Assembly: GCA_009823505.1 (NCBI GenBank)
Contig: VZQC01009986.1
Span: 1 to 64,000, forward strand
Reading direction: 5' to 3'
Length of the DNA: 64,000 nucleotides
From: Rhizomys pruinosus
Taxonomy: Eukaryota > Chordata > Mammalia > Rodentia > Spalacidae
Position numbers and translations under genes: made by a program. The stretch's first letter is position 1. Every line of letters begins with the position of its first letter. Shown piece by piece: positions 34,961-47,460 of this stretch. Under the pieces are notes generated by a model. That model was given only the letters and a program-made list of their open reading frames with translations, did no database searches and was not told the DNA's origin.

Positions 34961-35321
34961 GGATAAGTGGAAATGGGCTGTGAGATGAAATGTGGGATTT
35001 AAGGAGTCTGTCTAGGAAGTTTGCATGTTGTTGTACAGACAGTGAGAAATCTTCATAGGACCTTGAGCTAGAATAATAGGATCCATTCTACAGTTTAAAA
35101 GCATAACTGTGCTTCACATCATATACTGTTGGGGAGCTGCCAGTTAAAACAACACTGAGATGTGTTTCCACGACTGCTTGTAAAAGCTCCAGTCTGGAAT
35201 AGTGACAGTACAAGATGATGTAAGGACGTGAAGTAATAGTGTCTTCATTCATTGCTGCTGGGAATGCAAATGATTCAGCCACTTTGAATATTGTTTAGCA
35301 ACTTCATTAAAGGAAGATTAA

Positions 35322-35528
35322 GTCCAGGCTTGGTGACACACACCTTTAATCCAAGTACTTGGGAGGCAGAAGCAGGCAAGTCTCTGTGAGATCAAAGCCA
35401 ACCTGGTCTACATAGCTGCTTGTAATGGTAATTACAGGTCCTAGGAAGATAGTTGTTAAGATGAGTTCCAGGCCAGCTGGGGCTACAGCTGTCTCAAAAC
35501 AGACCTGTCTCAAAAAACCAATAACAGA
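35322..35528 (+). repeat. B1-like SINE with about 55-bp insertion
   Basis: The B1 left half ends at 'aacctggtctacatag', and the right half resumes at 'gagttccaggccagctggggc' after unrelated sequence. Confidence 0.65.
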
Positions 35529-36272
35529 AAACAAAAGAAACTAGAAAACAATGCCTCAATCCCTCAGTTGTAACTAATGTGCTGTGCTAGTGCAGGATAG
35601 TGCTGGAGGCAGGGAAGCAACAGATGGCTACAGAAACCATAATTATCAGTTTGGTTGTAGACTAAAAATTGCTCTTAAGTCTCATAAGGGAGAAAAATGA
35701 CATCTTTAATTTATATTCATTTACCTTATCAGTGAGGTTTCCCTATAATACACTGCAAATGCATAGCTTCTTCCCCTGCTTAAATACAGATAGTGAAAAG
35801 TAATCACTACACGGAGTGTTAAAATAATACCCTTAAGCAGTTCTCCAAAGCTTGCTTTCCAGAAGTCAAACATCAAACCCCGGAAGTAGTTAGGAAGAAT
35901 GAAGCAGAGGAATCAAGGATCGTAGCAAGTCTTCGAAGCCCCGAACTAAGTCCTAATCAGTGAATGGAGAGATGACAGAATACAAAGATACAAATTTGCA
36001 TTGTTAGGATTGGTTGCTCTGAGATGTCATGGCTTTGTGGGAAGTTCCTAAATTTGGAGCTTGAATGAATGGGTGAATAGTGGTATGCTTTAACTTGATT
36101 TGGACTATAAGACAAGAACTTGGGGGAAATAGGTATTTTTGTATATGCTGAATTTCAAGTATGTGGACTGTCCAGACTAAAGATGTCCTGTGACATGTCA
36201 TGCTTTTAGAGTGCTGATTACTAAAAAACCATAGTCTTTCAAAATAGCTGCACCTTTAAGTATAGTTCTAAG

Positions 36273-36372
36273 CCATGGTTAGTACATCCTGTAATTCCAG
36301 AACTGGGTAGACAAAATCAGGAGGCCTATGTATGAGCTTAAAGCCAACCTGGGCTACATAATGAGGCCTGCA

Positions 36373-36431
<59 letters not shown>

Positions 36432-36433
36432 AT
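36273..36433 (+). repeat. Old B1-like copy ending in (AAAT)n
   Basis: Degenerate B1 ('gtaattccagaactgggtag' to 'acctgggctacata') with its A tail expanded to (AAAT)15 at 36373-36433. Confidence 0.75.
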
Positions 36434-36648
36434 GTAAATAACTTTCTATGGAAATTATAGCATTGCTATATCACATAACCTTTAGGTAGGAAACATTTAA
36501 ATTTTATGTGTAACCCATATTTACTTTTGACGCTTACACTTTCTTAATGGTATGAATTTTTTTTGTTCACCTGGGCTTACTTGATATGTTTCTCACTCTG
36601 AAGTTTTTTGTTTTTTTTACAATAAAATGTTTTCAAAAGTTTAATTAT

Positions 36649-36750
36649 GGGCTGGAGGTATGTAGTTCATTGATAGAGCATTTGCCTAGCCTGTACCAGG
36701 CCCTGGGTTTGATCTCCCGCACCATAAAACCAAAAAAAAAAAAAAAAAGT
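36649..36750 (+). mobile_element. ID SINE, sense
   Basis: 'Gggctggaggtatgtagttcat', 'agagcatttgcctagcctgtacc', 'gggtttgatctcccgcacc' and poly-A, the tRNA-Ala/BC1-derived ID organisation. Confidence 0.75.
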
Positions 36751-37324
36751 TTACCCATATTTAGGAAATGCTTCCTAATTCGTTCTATGAGGCTAATATT
36801 ATCTAGACATAAAAAAACACAATGACATAATTCCCGAAGAGCTGTGGGAATGAGGGAGGGAAAGGGGGACAGAAAGAAAGGAGCTTGCTCTCTCTCCCTC
36901 TCTGTCCCTCTGTGTGTGACTGTGTGTATATATTATGTACACAGATGGGATTTTCCCCTTCTCCAGGATGCAAGGCTGATTTAACAAAGAAAAATAGGTA
37001 ATTTACCATATTAGTTGTAAATAATAAAATTCAAATCCCATGATCATTTAAATAGACACTGAAAAAATAATTAATAATGGTTAAAAATATATGGCCTAAT
37101 GTATGTAAGGCTTAAATATTGAAAATCCTAAAGAATGCACTAAAAGCTGTTAGAACTAAATAGTTTGGCACAGTGGCAGTGTATAAGAACAGTACATTGA
37201 AATCATTTGTATTCTATAAACCTGAAATAATAAAAATAGTTGCATTTTAATAGTACCAAAGAATAAAATACTTAGCAATAAACTGAAGAGTATACAACTT
37301 GTACTCTTAAAAATAGCTACAAAA

Positions 37325-37395
37325 CTGAGCAAGGCATGATGGTTCATGCCTTTAATCCCAGCACTCAGGTGGCAGAAGTTAGTGGATCCCTGAAT
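37325..37395 (+). repeat. B1 fragment, sense
   Basis: 'Aaggcatgatggttcatgcctttaatcccagc', then divergence. Confidence 0.6.
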
Positions 37396-37605
37396 AGTGA
37401 ACAGTCTGTAAAGAAAAGTCCAAGTAGAGGACATAACATTTCCTAATTTCAAAACTTAGTACAGAGTTACAATAGTCAGAACTAATTAAAAGTAAGTACA
37501 AACACAGAACAGTGAAATAAAATTGTCAGGAAAAGTACTTCACCTCTACAGTCAGTTTTCTATAATAATTCCAAGACAATTCAATGGGAATAGGATAGTC
37601 TTTCT

Positions 37606-37839
37606 TTTTATTATTGTTTCTATTTTTATGCATTATTTTATGTGTATGAATGTACTGTCTGCATGTAAGTAGGTGCACCTATATCGTGCAGTGCTGCGGA
37701 GGTCAGAAGAGGGTGTCGGATTCCCCTGGAACTGGAGTTAAAGACGGTTCTTAGCTGCCATGTGGGTGCTGGGACTTGAACCCGGGTCCTCTGCAAGAGT
37801 AATCTGTGCTCTTAACTGCTGAGCCATCTCTCCAGCCCC
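37606..37839 (-). mobile_element. B2 SINE, antisense, 14-bp target duplication
   Basis: AGGATAGTCTTTCT at 37592-37605 and 37840-37853. Inserted into the ancient L1. Confidence 0.95.
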
Positions 37840-38252
37840 AGGATAGTCTTTCTAATAAATGATGCTGGTGTAACTGCCTGTTCCCATGCAAAAGAGTAAA
37901 GTTGGATCCCTATTCTGAATGAGCACTAAACCTAAGTATCGGTTAAAACTAAATTCTTAGAGGAAAAACCTGTGAAGTTCCCTTAGGTTAAGTGACAAAT
38001 AATAATAGCCAAATTGGGCTTTATTAAAATTGAGAACTTGAACTTGAAAAGATACTATCAAGAAAAGTCAAGACAACTTAATGTGCAGTCTAATTTGGAG
38101 AGTGAGGTTAGATGTAAGCATGAAAAATTCACCATTAGTAAAATAAATTATGGGTTTGTCTGGAAGATCAGTGTGAACTAGAGTTCTTCAGAAAAATCTT
38201 TATAAAGACAACTTTCAAATGGATTTGTTTAAAAAAATTCTTGTTTTTTTAG

Positions 38253-38368
38253 GTACAAAATTCAAACTTGAACAATGATACATATTACCAATGTTCAAAG
38301 CTGATTTGGGTAGAACTGGAATACAGTTGCATACAACATATTCCAGAGGAATTAGAAAAGTCAAAGTA
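38253..38368 (+). promoter_or_regulatory. ZFAND4 5' leader in exon 2, with uORF and in-frame ATG
   Basis: Acceptor tttttttag ends at 38252. The leader has an out-of-frame ATG at 38275 (nine-codon uORF ending TGA) and an in-frame ATG at 38291 with no stop before the main ATG. An in-frame TGA at 38276-38278 closes the frame upstream. Confidence 0.7.
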
Positions 38369-38552
38369 ATGGATAACAGAAAAAAGCCTCCATTCTTCAA
38401 TGAAGATAATGTGGGACCATTTTACTTCAAACTTCCTTTCTATGATACTATGGAGCTCTTCATCGAAACATTGACTGGAACATGTTTTGAACTAAGAGTT
38501 TCACCCTTTGAAGCTGTTATTTCTGTGAAAGGAAAAATTCAAAGACTGGAAG
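38369..38552 (+). CDS. Zfand4: ZFAND4 first coding exon (start of ubiquitin-like domain)
   Basis: ZFAND4 (ANUBL1) has an N-terminal ubiquitin-like domain and a C-terminal AN1 zinc finger; its cellular role is poorly known. The exon encodes MDNRKKPPFFNEDNVGPF followed by the ubiquitin-like opening TMELFIETLTGTCFELRVSP and the helix start VISVKGKIQRLEG. The start at 38369 is chosen because it matches the family N-terminus and has G at -3 and G at +4. The donor GAAG/gtacta leaves phase 1. The next exon should begin with the rest of the Gly codon and the second half of the ubiquitin fold; I could not find it before 64000. The 38291 ATG could add 26 residues. Confidence 0.93.
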
Positions 38553-39289
38553 GTACTACTAGTCTTCCTTTGTTTTTAGGATATGAAGATTAAATTGTTC
38601 AGAAAGTATTATAATTTTTATATGACATTAAAAAGTATAGGATAATTAATTGCCATTGTGCCCCTTGATAACCTTCAATAGGCCAGAAACTGCCTCATTT
38701 CTAGTCTGTGAAACATTTTAGATTACATTTACATGTATTCAACGTTCTTTTAATATAGCAAGGATTCTGAATGATAATATATCTTTTTGTTTATACTGTT
38801 CCATGTTACTTTATGTTGAAATTTGTCTTTGCAGATTTCTGCGGTAAGTAGTATTTGCCATTTATAGTTGTCCAGTTTAGTCTAGAAACTTAAATTTTTG
38901 CAAATAGCATTAAATAGATCTTTGCTGGTGGAGCCGTCTGGAGCTTTGCTTGTAACAAGCAAGGTACTAGTTGAGATTGCCCTCCAAACAACTTTAAGTT
39001 AAATGCAGAATTTTACCAGGATGAGAGTGGATGGACATGCGTGATCTTTGCGAGATAAGGATTCTGGTCATTTGAGCTTCTGAATCTTTGCTATTCCTTT
39101 GTACCTTTGTTCCTAACATTAAAAAAAAAAAAGTTAGCATTTTTATTAGTATAAAATATTTACTTAACATAAGGTACATTATGGAAATAGCTTTATTTTC
39201 TCAAACAAAAACTAGTGAGAATGGCAGCATTATTCAGCATTTTCAGAAATATTTTTAAATGTCTTTTGCTCCTGTGTATGTGTGTATTT

Positions 39290-39605
39290 TCCTGTATGTG
39301 CATATACATATGCTTGTGAGTGTGCATGCATATGTGTGCACATGGATGTGGAAGCCAGAGGATAACCTTGAGTGCCTTTCCCTAGGAGCCAGCCACCTTA
39401 TCTTGAGACAGGATCTCTCACTGACCTATATGAAGTGGGCCAGCCCAGCTGCCCAGTGAGCCTACAGCATTTGCCTGTTTCTGTCTGCCTGGTGCTGGGA
39501 TTCGAAGTGTGTCCTATCATGGCTGGGTTTTTTTTATATGTGGGTTCTGAGGAATTGAATTCAGTTCCTCATTCTTGCAAGGCACAAATTACTTCTCTAG
39601 CCTTT
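39290..39605 (-). repeat. B4-like SINE, antisense
   Basis: TG-rich lead, 'cttgagacaggatctctcactgacc', 'gtgctgggattcgaagtgtg' and an ID-like right end. Confidence 0.55.
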
Positions 39606-39614
39606 AAATCTTTT

Positions 39615-40400
39615 TTTTCTTTTTATTGAAATTATGAGATTTTCATACAATATAATTTGATGGTATTTGGGTCCCTTCCCCTATCTTTACCACCTCCCCT
39701 TATTGACTCCCCACCCAATTTAATGTGCTTTATTTTTTTTTTTCTTTTTGTCTCCCTATAGCCCTAACTGGCCTGGAGATCACTTTGTAGACCAGACTGG
39801 GCTTGATCCACCTGCCTCTGCCTCCCTAGTGCTGGGATTAAAGGCATTTGCCACTATGAGTGGCTTAATGTGCTCTGTTGTATAGAATAAGGCCTATAGA
39901 TTCTAATTTGTGTCCCCAAATGTCCTTCAGTATAGGTCCATTCACTGGAGCCTTCTTATCTACTGAGTCCCATGCTTGACAGAGACTGACTCTGCCCCTC
40001 CCAGCAGCCATCTGTTGACACAGTTTCCTTAGGTGAGGTTGGAGCTTCTTACCCACTTCCTCATGTCTATGCTGGTATTTTTTTTTCTGGTTTGAGCTTG
40101 TATTGGACTTGCACATGCTATGAGTTCATATGAGTAACTGACCAGCTGTTGGAAAACTGTTTCCTTGTGGTCACCCACCACCTCTGGCTCTTACAGTCTC
40201 TCCGGCTCCTCTTCCACAAAGATCCCTGAGCCTTGGGAGGCAGAAGTCTGATATAGGTGGCCCATTCAGGGAGAAGTACTCTGCAGCTTCTTATTCTTTG
40301 CACATTGGCTAGTTGTGAGTTTCTGTGTTAATTACCATCTCTTGGTCAAAGAAACTTCTCTGGTGAGAATTGAGAGGTGCATTAATCAATGGGTATAACA
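39615..40400. repeat. Dispersed repeat family, copy 3 (split by a B1)
   Basis: Same block order as 7590-8163: 'gtgtccccaaatgtccttc', 'ggagcttcttacccacttcc', 'ccttgtggtcacccaccacc' and 'gatccctgagccttggg', continuing into 'aaagaaacttctctgg'. Confidence 0.5.
39730..39864 (-). mobile_element. B1 SINE, antisense, 10-bp target duplication
   Basis: TTAATGTGCT at 39720-39729 and 39865-39874, inside the dispersed repeat. Confidence 0.9.
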
Positions 40401-40423
40401 AGTCATTAAGAGTCAGTTTAAGC

Positions 40424-40572
40424 TAAGCGTGGTGGCGCACGCCTTTAATCCTAGCACTTGGGAGGCAGAGGCAGGCGGATCTTTGTGAGTTCAAGGCCAG
40501 CCTGGTCTACAGAGTGAGTTCCAGGACAGCTGGGGCTACAGGGAGACCCTGTCTCGAAAAGACCAAAAAAAA
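40424..40572 (+). mobile_element. B1 SINE, sense, well preserved
   Basis: 'Gcgtggtggcgcacgcc' through 'gaccctgtctcgaaaagacc' and A tail. Near the local consensus, so probably young. A C/T-rich tract follows at 40652-40707. Confidence 0.9.
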
Positions 40573-41079
40573 ATATGACTATTTAGTAGAAAACCAGTAT
40601 TAGGTTCTCCCCTATGTCCTGGGTAGAACCACATCCAATAAAGGTACTCACGCTCCTCCTCCTCCCTTCTTCTCCTTCTTTCTTCTCCTCCCCCTTTGCC
40701 CCCCTCCTCCTCCTTCCAGGCAGTAACAATCATTGTGTTTTGTGGGAGACTTCAAAAGATCAGCCTTCATGAAAAGTAAATTTTAATCCTTTTCTGGGTG
40801 GCCTTTGTTTTTCTGTGCTAGACATCAGTTGGGGCCAACATAGGAAGACTTCTCCCAATTAGAAAGATGTGGAATGGAGTGCTTGGGTTAGTTCTGCACA
40901 GGAAATGCTTATTTGGCCCATCTGGCTTTTCCTTTGGGCAGATTTTGATGAGTTCAGAACTAGAGCCCGGTGGAAGGCAGTGACAGACTGGATTTGTGCA
41001 GAATACGTTGAGGGCAGTGAGTACCATATGGTAGAGAGGGAAGAGGTAGCTGCCAGAGGACTATAAAAGCCTAGGAGGG

Positions 41080-41289
41080 GGCTGGAGAGATGGCCTAGTG
41101 GTTAAGAGCTCCGACTACTCTTGCAGAGGACCCAGGTTCCATCCCCAGCACCCACATGGCGTATTTTAACTCCAGTTCCAGGGGAATCTGACACCCTCTT
41201 CTAACCTCTGAGGCATTGCACAACACGGGTGCACAAACCTACATGCAGACAGTACATTCATACACATAAAAAATAAATAAAATTTTTTA
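41080..41289 (+). mobile_element. B2 SINE, sense, 15-bp target duplication
   Basis: AAAAGCCTAGGAGGG at 41065-41079 and 41290-41304. A small deletion follows 'cacatggcg'. Confidence 0.95.
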
Positions 41290-41367
41290 AAAAGCCTAGG
41301 AGGGATAGAGACAGCAAAACTGACACAATGATTAGAGACAGAAAACAGACACAATGATTTAAATAAC

Positions 41368-41522
41368 ACTTATATTTTGTGTGTGAGCGCACGTGTGGGA
41401 CTCAGCAGTTTGGGGGACTTGGCTCTCTTATCCCACTATGTGGATTCTGGGGACCAAACTCAGGTCATCGGACATGATGGCAAACTGCAAGCCCTTTTAC
41501 CCACTGAGCCATCACTACCCAC
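41368..41522 (-). repeat. Diverged B3-like SINE, antisense
   Basis: 'Attctggggaccaaactcagg' and 'ttttacccactgagccatcac'. Confidence 0.5.
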
Positions 41523-42659
41523 TAAATAATCTTGACAGCCCCCAATGAGCATTTATTAATCTTAATTGTTCCAAGTTAAAAATAGGAATAATTATCATAC
41601 CAGAGGGAATGGTTTTTTATTCTCAAGTTTAACAGGAGTTTGTAAATGTAAAGTGTCTATGTTCTTTTTTTAAGGAAAAGTGGTTAGTCTCGATATAGTA
41701 TCATGTTCTGAGACTCTAAGTGCTATATTTTTTCTTTGAGAAAAGAGAAAGCTTAGCTCTCTGACTTTCTTTTGGAAGGTCACTACCTAGAGTAGTGATT
41801 TGTAACTAAGGACACATCCCTTCCTGAAGGTGTACAAAGTAATAAACTGGAGTTGGTGAACATGTGCCAAGAAGTAGAAGGGATTATCTGTGGCCCTGGA
41901 ATCCTAGAGGTACCTTTAGTCTTGGTGTAACTGCTTCCTAATAAATGCCTCTTATGTACATGGCATAGAATTGCTTTCCTGGTTCCTTATGAGTGATGGG
42001 ACCATATTATTGATTATGGCCAATAAGCTATGGATAGTAAATGATTTCTAGGCATGGTGACTACTGCTCCATCAACATGGGTTTCCTGGAGGACTGTAGA
42101 GAGCAGAGTAACATGAGAAAGCAAAGAACTTTTTTTTTTGGAGGATTTTGCTATTTCAGTGTAATATGGCTTTATTCTGATGAAGTATTAGAGAAGGACC
42201 TAATTTTTTGCCTGTGTAGATAAATGATTGTCTATAACCACAATTTACTGAATTAGTACTGTAAGTCTTTGTTGCCTGCTTAATGTGCTGTGTAGAATTA
42301 TCTGTTCATGTTTTTAGCTCTGAAACACTCTGCAGTGAGACAGATTTAAGGTAGGTGGAAAAATGGGGAATACTTTTTGATATTATTGTTGTTGTTTTTT
42401 TTTTTTTTTTTCCACTCAGACTGCATTCTCTCCCTCTACTCTCTGGAGAGAGAGAAGAAAGATCATCAATGGCAAAAGGCAGTTGCAGCAAAGCAACACC
42501 TAGAGCCGGCTTCACGCTCAGGAGAGAATGCTACGTCTCCTCCTAGTGGTTTCTGGTACTCTACACAGTCAGAGAAACTTCTCTAGTAACATACTATAGA
42601 AATGATCCCTGAAAGTATAGTCTTGATATTATTGTTGTTTTTAAAGACTATTTTATATT

Positions 42660-43200
42660 TATTTATGGAATGTCTTTTATTCTTTGACAATTTCATACTT
42701 GCAAACAATGTATATTCTTATAGTAAACTTCCCAATTCTCCTTACCACTCCCCCTCAGACACCCCTAACATGTTCCCCTCCACCTTTTATGTCCTCTGCT
42801 TTTAATTTTTTTGTAGCACACTGAGTCTGATTAGTGATGACTGCTGGGATCTAAAGTGATCTTGTTTGTTAGTCTTGTGCAGGTAACTATAGCTGTGGTG
42901 AGTTCATGAGTGCATAGCCCATGCCATGTCCAGAAGACAGCGTTTCACAGCACTCCTTTCCATCCTCCAGCTCTTAAATTCTTTCTGCCGCCTCTTCTGT
43001 GATGTCCCCTGAGCCTTGTGGCAAGTGGTTAATATAGATTACATTTAGAGCTGAGCACTCAATACTCACTTATCCTCAGTAATTTGACCAGTTCTTAGCC
43101 TCTTTATTAACTGCTGTCCTCTGCAGAAAGAAGCTTCTCTGGCTAAAGTTGAGGGCAGCTCTAATCTGTAGGTATAACCATTACTGCTTAGAGGGCAGTT
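42660..43200. repeat. Dispersed repeat family, copy 4
   Basis: 'Gtgagttcatgagtgcatagcc', 'ccatgtccagaagacagcg', 'tctgtgatgtcccctgagccttg' and 'aaagaagcttctctggc' in the order seen in the other copies. Confidence 0.5.
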
Positions 43201-43786
43201 TGACAACATGTACACTTAGCAAGACAACAGTAGTAAGTTTGGAGAGCCCATGATTTCCCTAATAATTGACTTTGGGTCAGGTTTATTAGAATGGGATGAA
43301 TTTTTACCTGTGTAGTAGTCCTCAAACCCAATTAAAACATCATTGGTTACCCCCATAATCTTTGTGCCACTATTCTACTGATAGGCACATCTTGCTTAGT
43401 AGGTCTGTATTGTAGCACGCACGGTTCACTGCTGAGTAATACTACTGATGGCTTTTCTCCACCCAACAGCTTGACTAGCACCTTCTTGTACTATCAAAGC
43501 TATCCAGAAAGAAGTTTTTAGGTCAATTTTAGCTTGATTTCCATACATACTGCATCCAAAGTGTTTTGTGTCTTAAGGGGTAAGGTCTTACCATCTTAGT
43601 TCTTGTGGGCATCGAAGAGCAATGACAATAGCCTGTGTCATTTGGGGTGCTTGACTAGTGACTTGTTGGGAGGTGTCTTATGACTGACACTGAGATTTTC
43701 ATTCAATAACCCATGTCTTTTGGAGGAAGCATTGTCAACCTGTATAGGGTGCCTTTGTTCAAACTCCTTTTTAGATTCTTAAAATT

Positions 43787-43955
43787 GCCAGGCGTGGTGG
43801 TGCAGCCTTTAATCCCAGCACCCTGGAGTCAGAGGCAGGCTGATTTCCATGAGTTCAAGGCCAGCCTGGTCTACAGAGCGAGTTCCAGGCCAGCTGGGGC
43901 TACAGGGAGACCCTGTCTCAAAAAGACCAAAAAAAAAAATAAAAAATAAAAATAA
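43787..43955 (+). mobile_element. B1 SINE, sense, 12-bp target duplication
   Basis: ATTCTTAAAATT at 43775-43786 and 43956-43967. Confidence 0.94.
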
Positions 43956-44774
43956 ATTCTTAAAATTATATTTTTAAATTAGTGGTGGGTTTCTATAGGG
44001 GTTTTTCATATATCCTTAGTTTTGTTGACCCCTGCCCTCCTTGCCTCCCTCCATCTCTTCTAAACCTTTTAACCCTCAGTATTTCCCCTCTACTTTCCTA
44101 TCATATATGTTTCAATATCCTCTTCCCCCTTAGGACTTCTACCCTTCATCTCCTATGCCCTTTCTGGCTTCCTGAGCTCTGTAGATATTACCAGTTGTTA
44201 CCACACAATGAGCCACAGAAAAGAGCCATGCGACTCAACAGTAACACATGGACATTGTAAGGCTGCTAAGAATGGGGAATGAACTTCTCAAAAGTTGTAA
44301 ACACAAACCAGAAAAATCCAATATGTAATATTTCTGACAAATAAAAATCAAAAGCCCAAGAAGATAGGACTAATTGATATCAGCCCATCTTCACTTAACA
44401 GTTCTGAAAAATAATTCTTGCTATAAAAGTGTGGTAATAAGCATTTGTAGTCTAAGTCAATAAAAATACAAAGTTAATTCCTTAGGAATAATAGCTAAAA
44501 TGAAAGGATTATACCTTTTTAAAGGTTGAAATTTCTTTCCTTTTTTTTTTTTTAACGAGTTTGTGCATTACCGTGGGTATGTAGCTTGCTGGTTCTCCGT
44601 ACCGCTGTATATCTTGGTCCTCCAGCAACTGTCTGTTTTTGAGAAATCTTGGGGACATTTGTTTTTGAAAGATCATCTTCTGGGTACCTAAATCATCTTT
44701 TAAAAAATTAAAATGCCCAGAAACTTAAGAGCTATGCATTTAGCACTAATCACAAATGGAATGTTACTAACATT

Positions 44775-45023
44775 GTTTTTTTTATAAATTTTATTTATTT
44801 TTGTATGTGTATGAATGACCATCTGCCATGTAGGTTTGGGCACCCGTGTCGTGCAATGCTGCGGAGTCAGAAGAGGGTGAGTCGGATTCCCCTGGAACTG
44901 GAGTTCTCCTGGAATTGGAGTTACAGACGGTTTTTAGCAGCCATGTGGGTGCTGGGGATCGAACCCGGGTCCTCTGCAAGAGCAGTCGGTGCTCTTAACC
45001 GCTAGTCTATCTCTCCAGCCCCC
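44775..45023 (-). mobile_element. B2 SINE, antisense, duplication subfamily
   Basis: Carries the 17-bp internal duplication (44889-44922). TGTTACTAACATT at 44762-44774 and 45024-45036. Confidence 0.95.
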
Positions 45024-45479
45024 TGTTACTAACATTTTAATGGTGTAACCAAAGCTTTCGGAAGATGTCTTTGTTTTTTTTAATGGAACTCTGTTAGGCC
45101 AGTTACCTTGCATTAGACCCCCACCCCTCCCCTCGCCCTCAAGTACAAAGATCACTCGAAATTTGTGTTTAGTAGCTCCTTTCCCATTTATATCCAGCGC
45201 TTTATGACATAGGAAACCAAGCACATGTGCAGTGTTTTGCGAGTCATCGTGCAATAAAGCTGCTGAGGTCACAGGTTCAGTCTGATGCTCAAGTCTTGTG
45301 CAAGCACATGTCCTGTAGATTTTTAAGATATAAAGCTTTAACAGGAATAAAAAAAGAAAGCTGTATCGAAAGATACTTTGAACAAGGACAAGTATCATTG
45401 GATATAAGTTGTTCAGTGGAATATCTTTCATTTTTAATAAAAACTAAAAGGAAAAAAAAAGATATTACCAATTGTGCAA

Positions 45480-45900
45480 ACAAATCCAAAACTTCACTTA
45501 GGATCCACATATAGGAGAGAATATGTTTGCTTTTCTAGGCTAGGGTTTCCTCACTTAGTGTATTGTTTTCTTACTCTATCCATTTTCCTGCAAATTTCAT
45601 TTTCTTTTGCAGCTGAATGAAATTCCATTGCATACATGTACCACATTTTCATTATCCATTTTTCAGTTGGTAGACCTCTTAAGTTGATTCCAGTTCCTAG
45701 CTGTTGTGAATAGAGCAGTAAAGATACATGAATGAAGATATGGACTCCTTTGGATATATGCCCATGAGTGGTACTCTGGATTGTATAGTGGTGCTATTTT
45801 AATTTTTTGAGAGACCACCACACTACTACAATGGTGGCACCAGTTTACAGTCCTGAAAACAGTGGAAAATGTTCCCTTTTCTCAGTTTTTGTTGACCTTT
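45480..45900 (-). mobile_element. Old L1 3' fragment, antisense
   Basis: 'Gaaattccattgcatacatgtaccac' and 'ctagctgttgtgaatagagcag' match the ORF2 C-terminal region in reverse, more diverged than the next copy. Confidence 0.6.
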
Positions 45901-47460
45901 ATTTTCTTTTATTTTTCTTTTATTTTTTTAATTTTTTAAAAATTTATTTATATATTTTTTTTTATCAAATCTAGACTTGTGACCCCCATCTCCCACCCCC
46001 CCAGAGCTCAGCATTCTGCCAAACATGTTTGTACATCTTTTTTCTCATGTCTTTCTCATAGCTCCATGTGAAGTGACTGTTTTGATCGATAAGTTCACTG
46101 TTTTAGTCAGTTACTTTGATTGAGCCTATTCTGTTGTTGTTGTGTTGTTGTTGTGTTGTTGTTTAATTGTGTCCAATATGCATCACTCCCAAATGCTTGG
46201 GACAAATCAAGCGGGCACATGCAAGGAAATACTTCAACTGTGGTAATTAGCCACTAACATCCACAGATAATGAGGGCTACCACTTCATGCGTTTGTTTTT
46301 CTGGGACTGTGTTACTTCACCTAGCATGCTGTCTCTAGCTCCAGCCATTACCATTTTCCGCAAAGCTCTGATGTCATCTTTCTTACTTGGCTATAGAACT
46401 GCATTGGGTAGATGTACCACATTTTCTCTATCCACTCATCAGTTGAGGGGCATTTGGGTTGGTTCCAGCTCCTTGCTATTGTGAAGAGAGCTGAAATAAA
46501 CATGGCCGTGCATGTATCTCTGTGGTGGGGTGAGTCTTGAGGGTACATGCCTAGGAGTGGTATGACTGGGTCAGGTGGCAAGTTCATTCCAAGTCTTCCA
46601 AGGGTTCTCCACACTGCTTTCCATAGTGGCTGTATGAGTTTACATTCCCACCAGCAGTGGATGAGTGTTCCCTTTCCCCACATCCTCTCCAGCACTTGGT
46701 ATCTGTGTCCTGGGCTACCTCCAGGGGGATCTGATTGTAGGAATCCTCCACAGGCTGGGTAGAATTTAGTGTGGAATTATTCTGCACTTTTCCCATATTG
46801 TTCTTTCATTGTGCTCTTGGCATGTGGGTTTCCTTTTGCTAATGCCTCTTCACAGTGTTGAAGAATTGCTTTCCTTGATTCCTTCAGATGTCTTCGTTGT
46901 AATCTCCTTGTTTATGGAGTGTTGTCTTGTCTAGGTTTCAGGCTTTCAATTTTGGTTATATATTAGAAGGTATAGCTCACTCTTCCCTTTCTGTTCTGTA
47001 AGAACCCAGATGACACCCTTTGAGCACTGTACTCCCTCTGCTGCCAGCCAGTTCCTCTAGGTTGGTTGGTTGTAGGGCTTACTGGACACTCCCTCTGGAA
47101 TTCCAGATTAGGGGTTGGGCAGTTGCTTGCTTAGCCCACGCCCTGGTACCCTGCACCTCAGCTGGTCTGGCTTAAGCCACCAACCTCTATGCACAGCAGG
47201 CCAGAAATCCAAACCTCCCACAGTTCACCTGGCTGACATGCACGGCCCACACCCTGCGCCTCAGCTGGTCTCAAAATGAGTTTCTTATAGACAACAAAAG
47301 GATGGGTTTTGCTCCTTAATGGATTCCACTAGTCTGTGTCTTTTGCCTAGGGAGATAAGGCCATTTATATTTACAGTTATTATTGAAAGCCGTGTATTGA
47401 TTACTGACATTTTAATGTCTGTTTTTGATTGTGGTCCTGTTTTTGTTTTGTTTTTATAAC
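45900..47460 (-). mobile_element. L1 with large internal ORF2 deletion, antisense
   Basis: 46260-46700 encodes the ORF2 C-terminus in reverse ([20 protein letters not shown] and [18 protein letters not shown]). By 47280-47460 the sequence is already ORF2 N-terminal, so most of ORF2 is missing. 46800-47280 is unassigned. Confidence 0.65.

Larger units (their letters stand above)
37020..38170 (+). mobile_element. Ancient L1 ORF2 3' half, sense
   Basis: Order of blocks matches mammalian L1 ORF2: 'gcagtgtataagaacagtacat', 'ttcctaatttcaaaacttag', 'aataaatgatgctggtgtaactg', then 'aaaattgagaacttgaac'. A B1 scrap (37325-37395) and a B2 (37606-37839) interrupt it. Confidence 0.6.
34815..38252 (+). 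other. ZFAND4 intron 1
   Basis: 3.4 kb. Unassigned unique parts are 34960-35320, 35530-36270 and 36750-37020. Repeats are listed separately. Confidence 0.65.

Noticed and set aside
36373..36433. Regular short repeat resembling an array
   Set aside because: Plain (AAAT)n from a SINE A tail; no spacers, so not CRISPR-like, and the genome is eukaryotic.
44934..45431. 165-codon antisense frame
   Set aside because: It runs through a B2 SINE into unique intron sequence, with no domain or codon signature.
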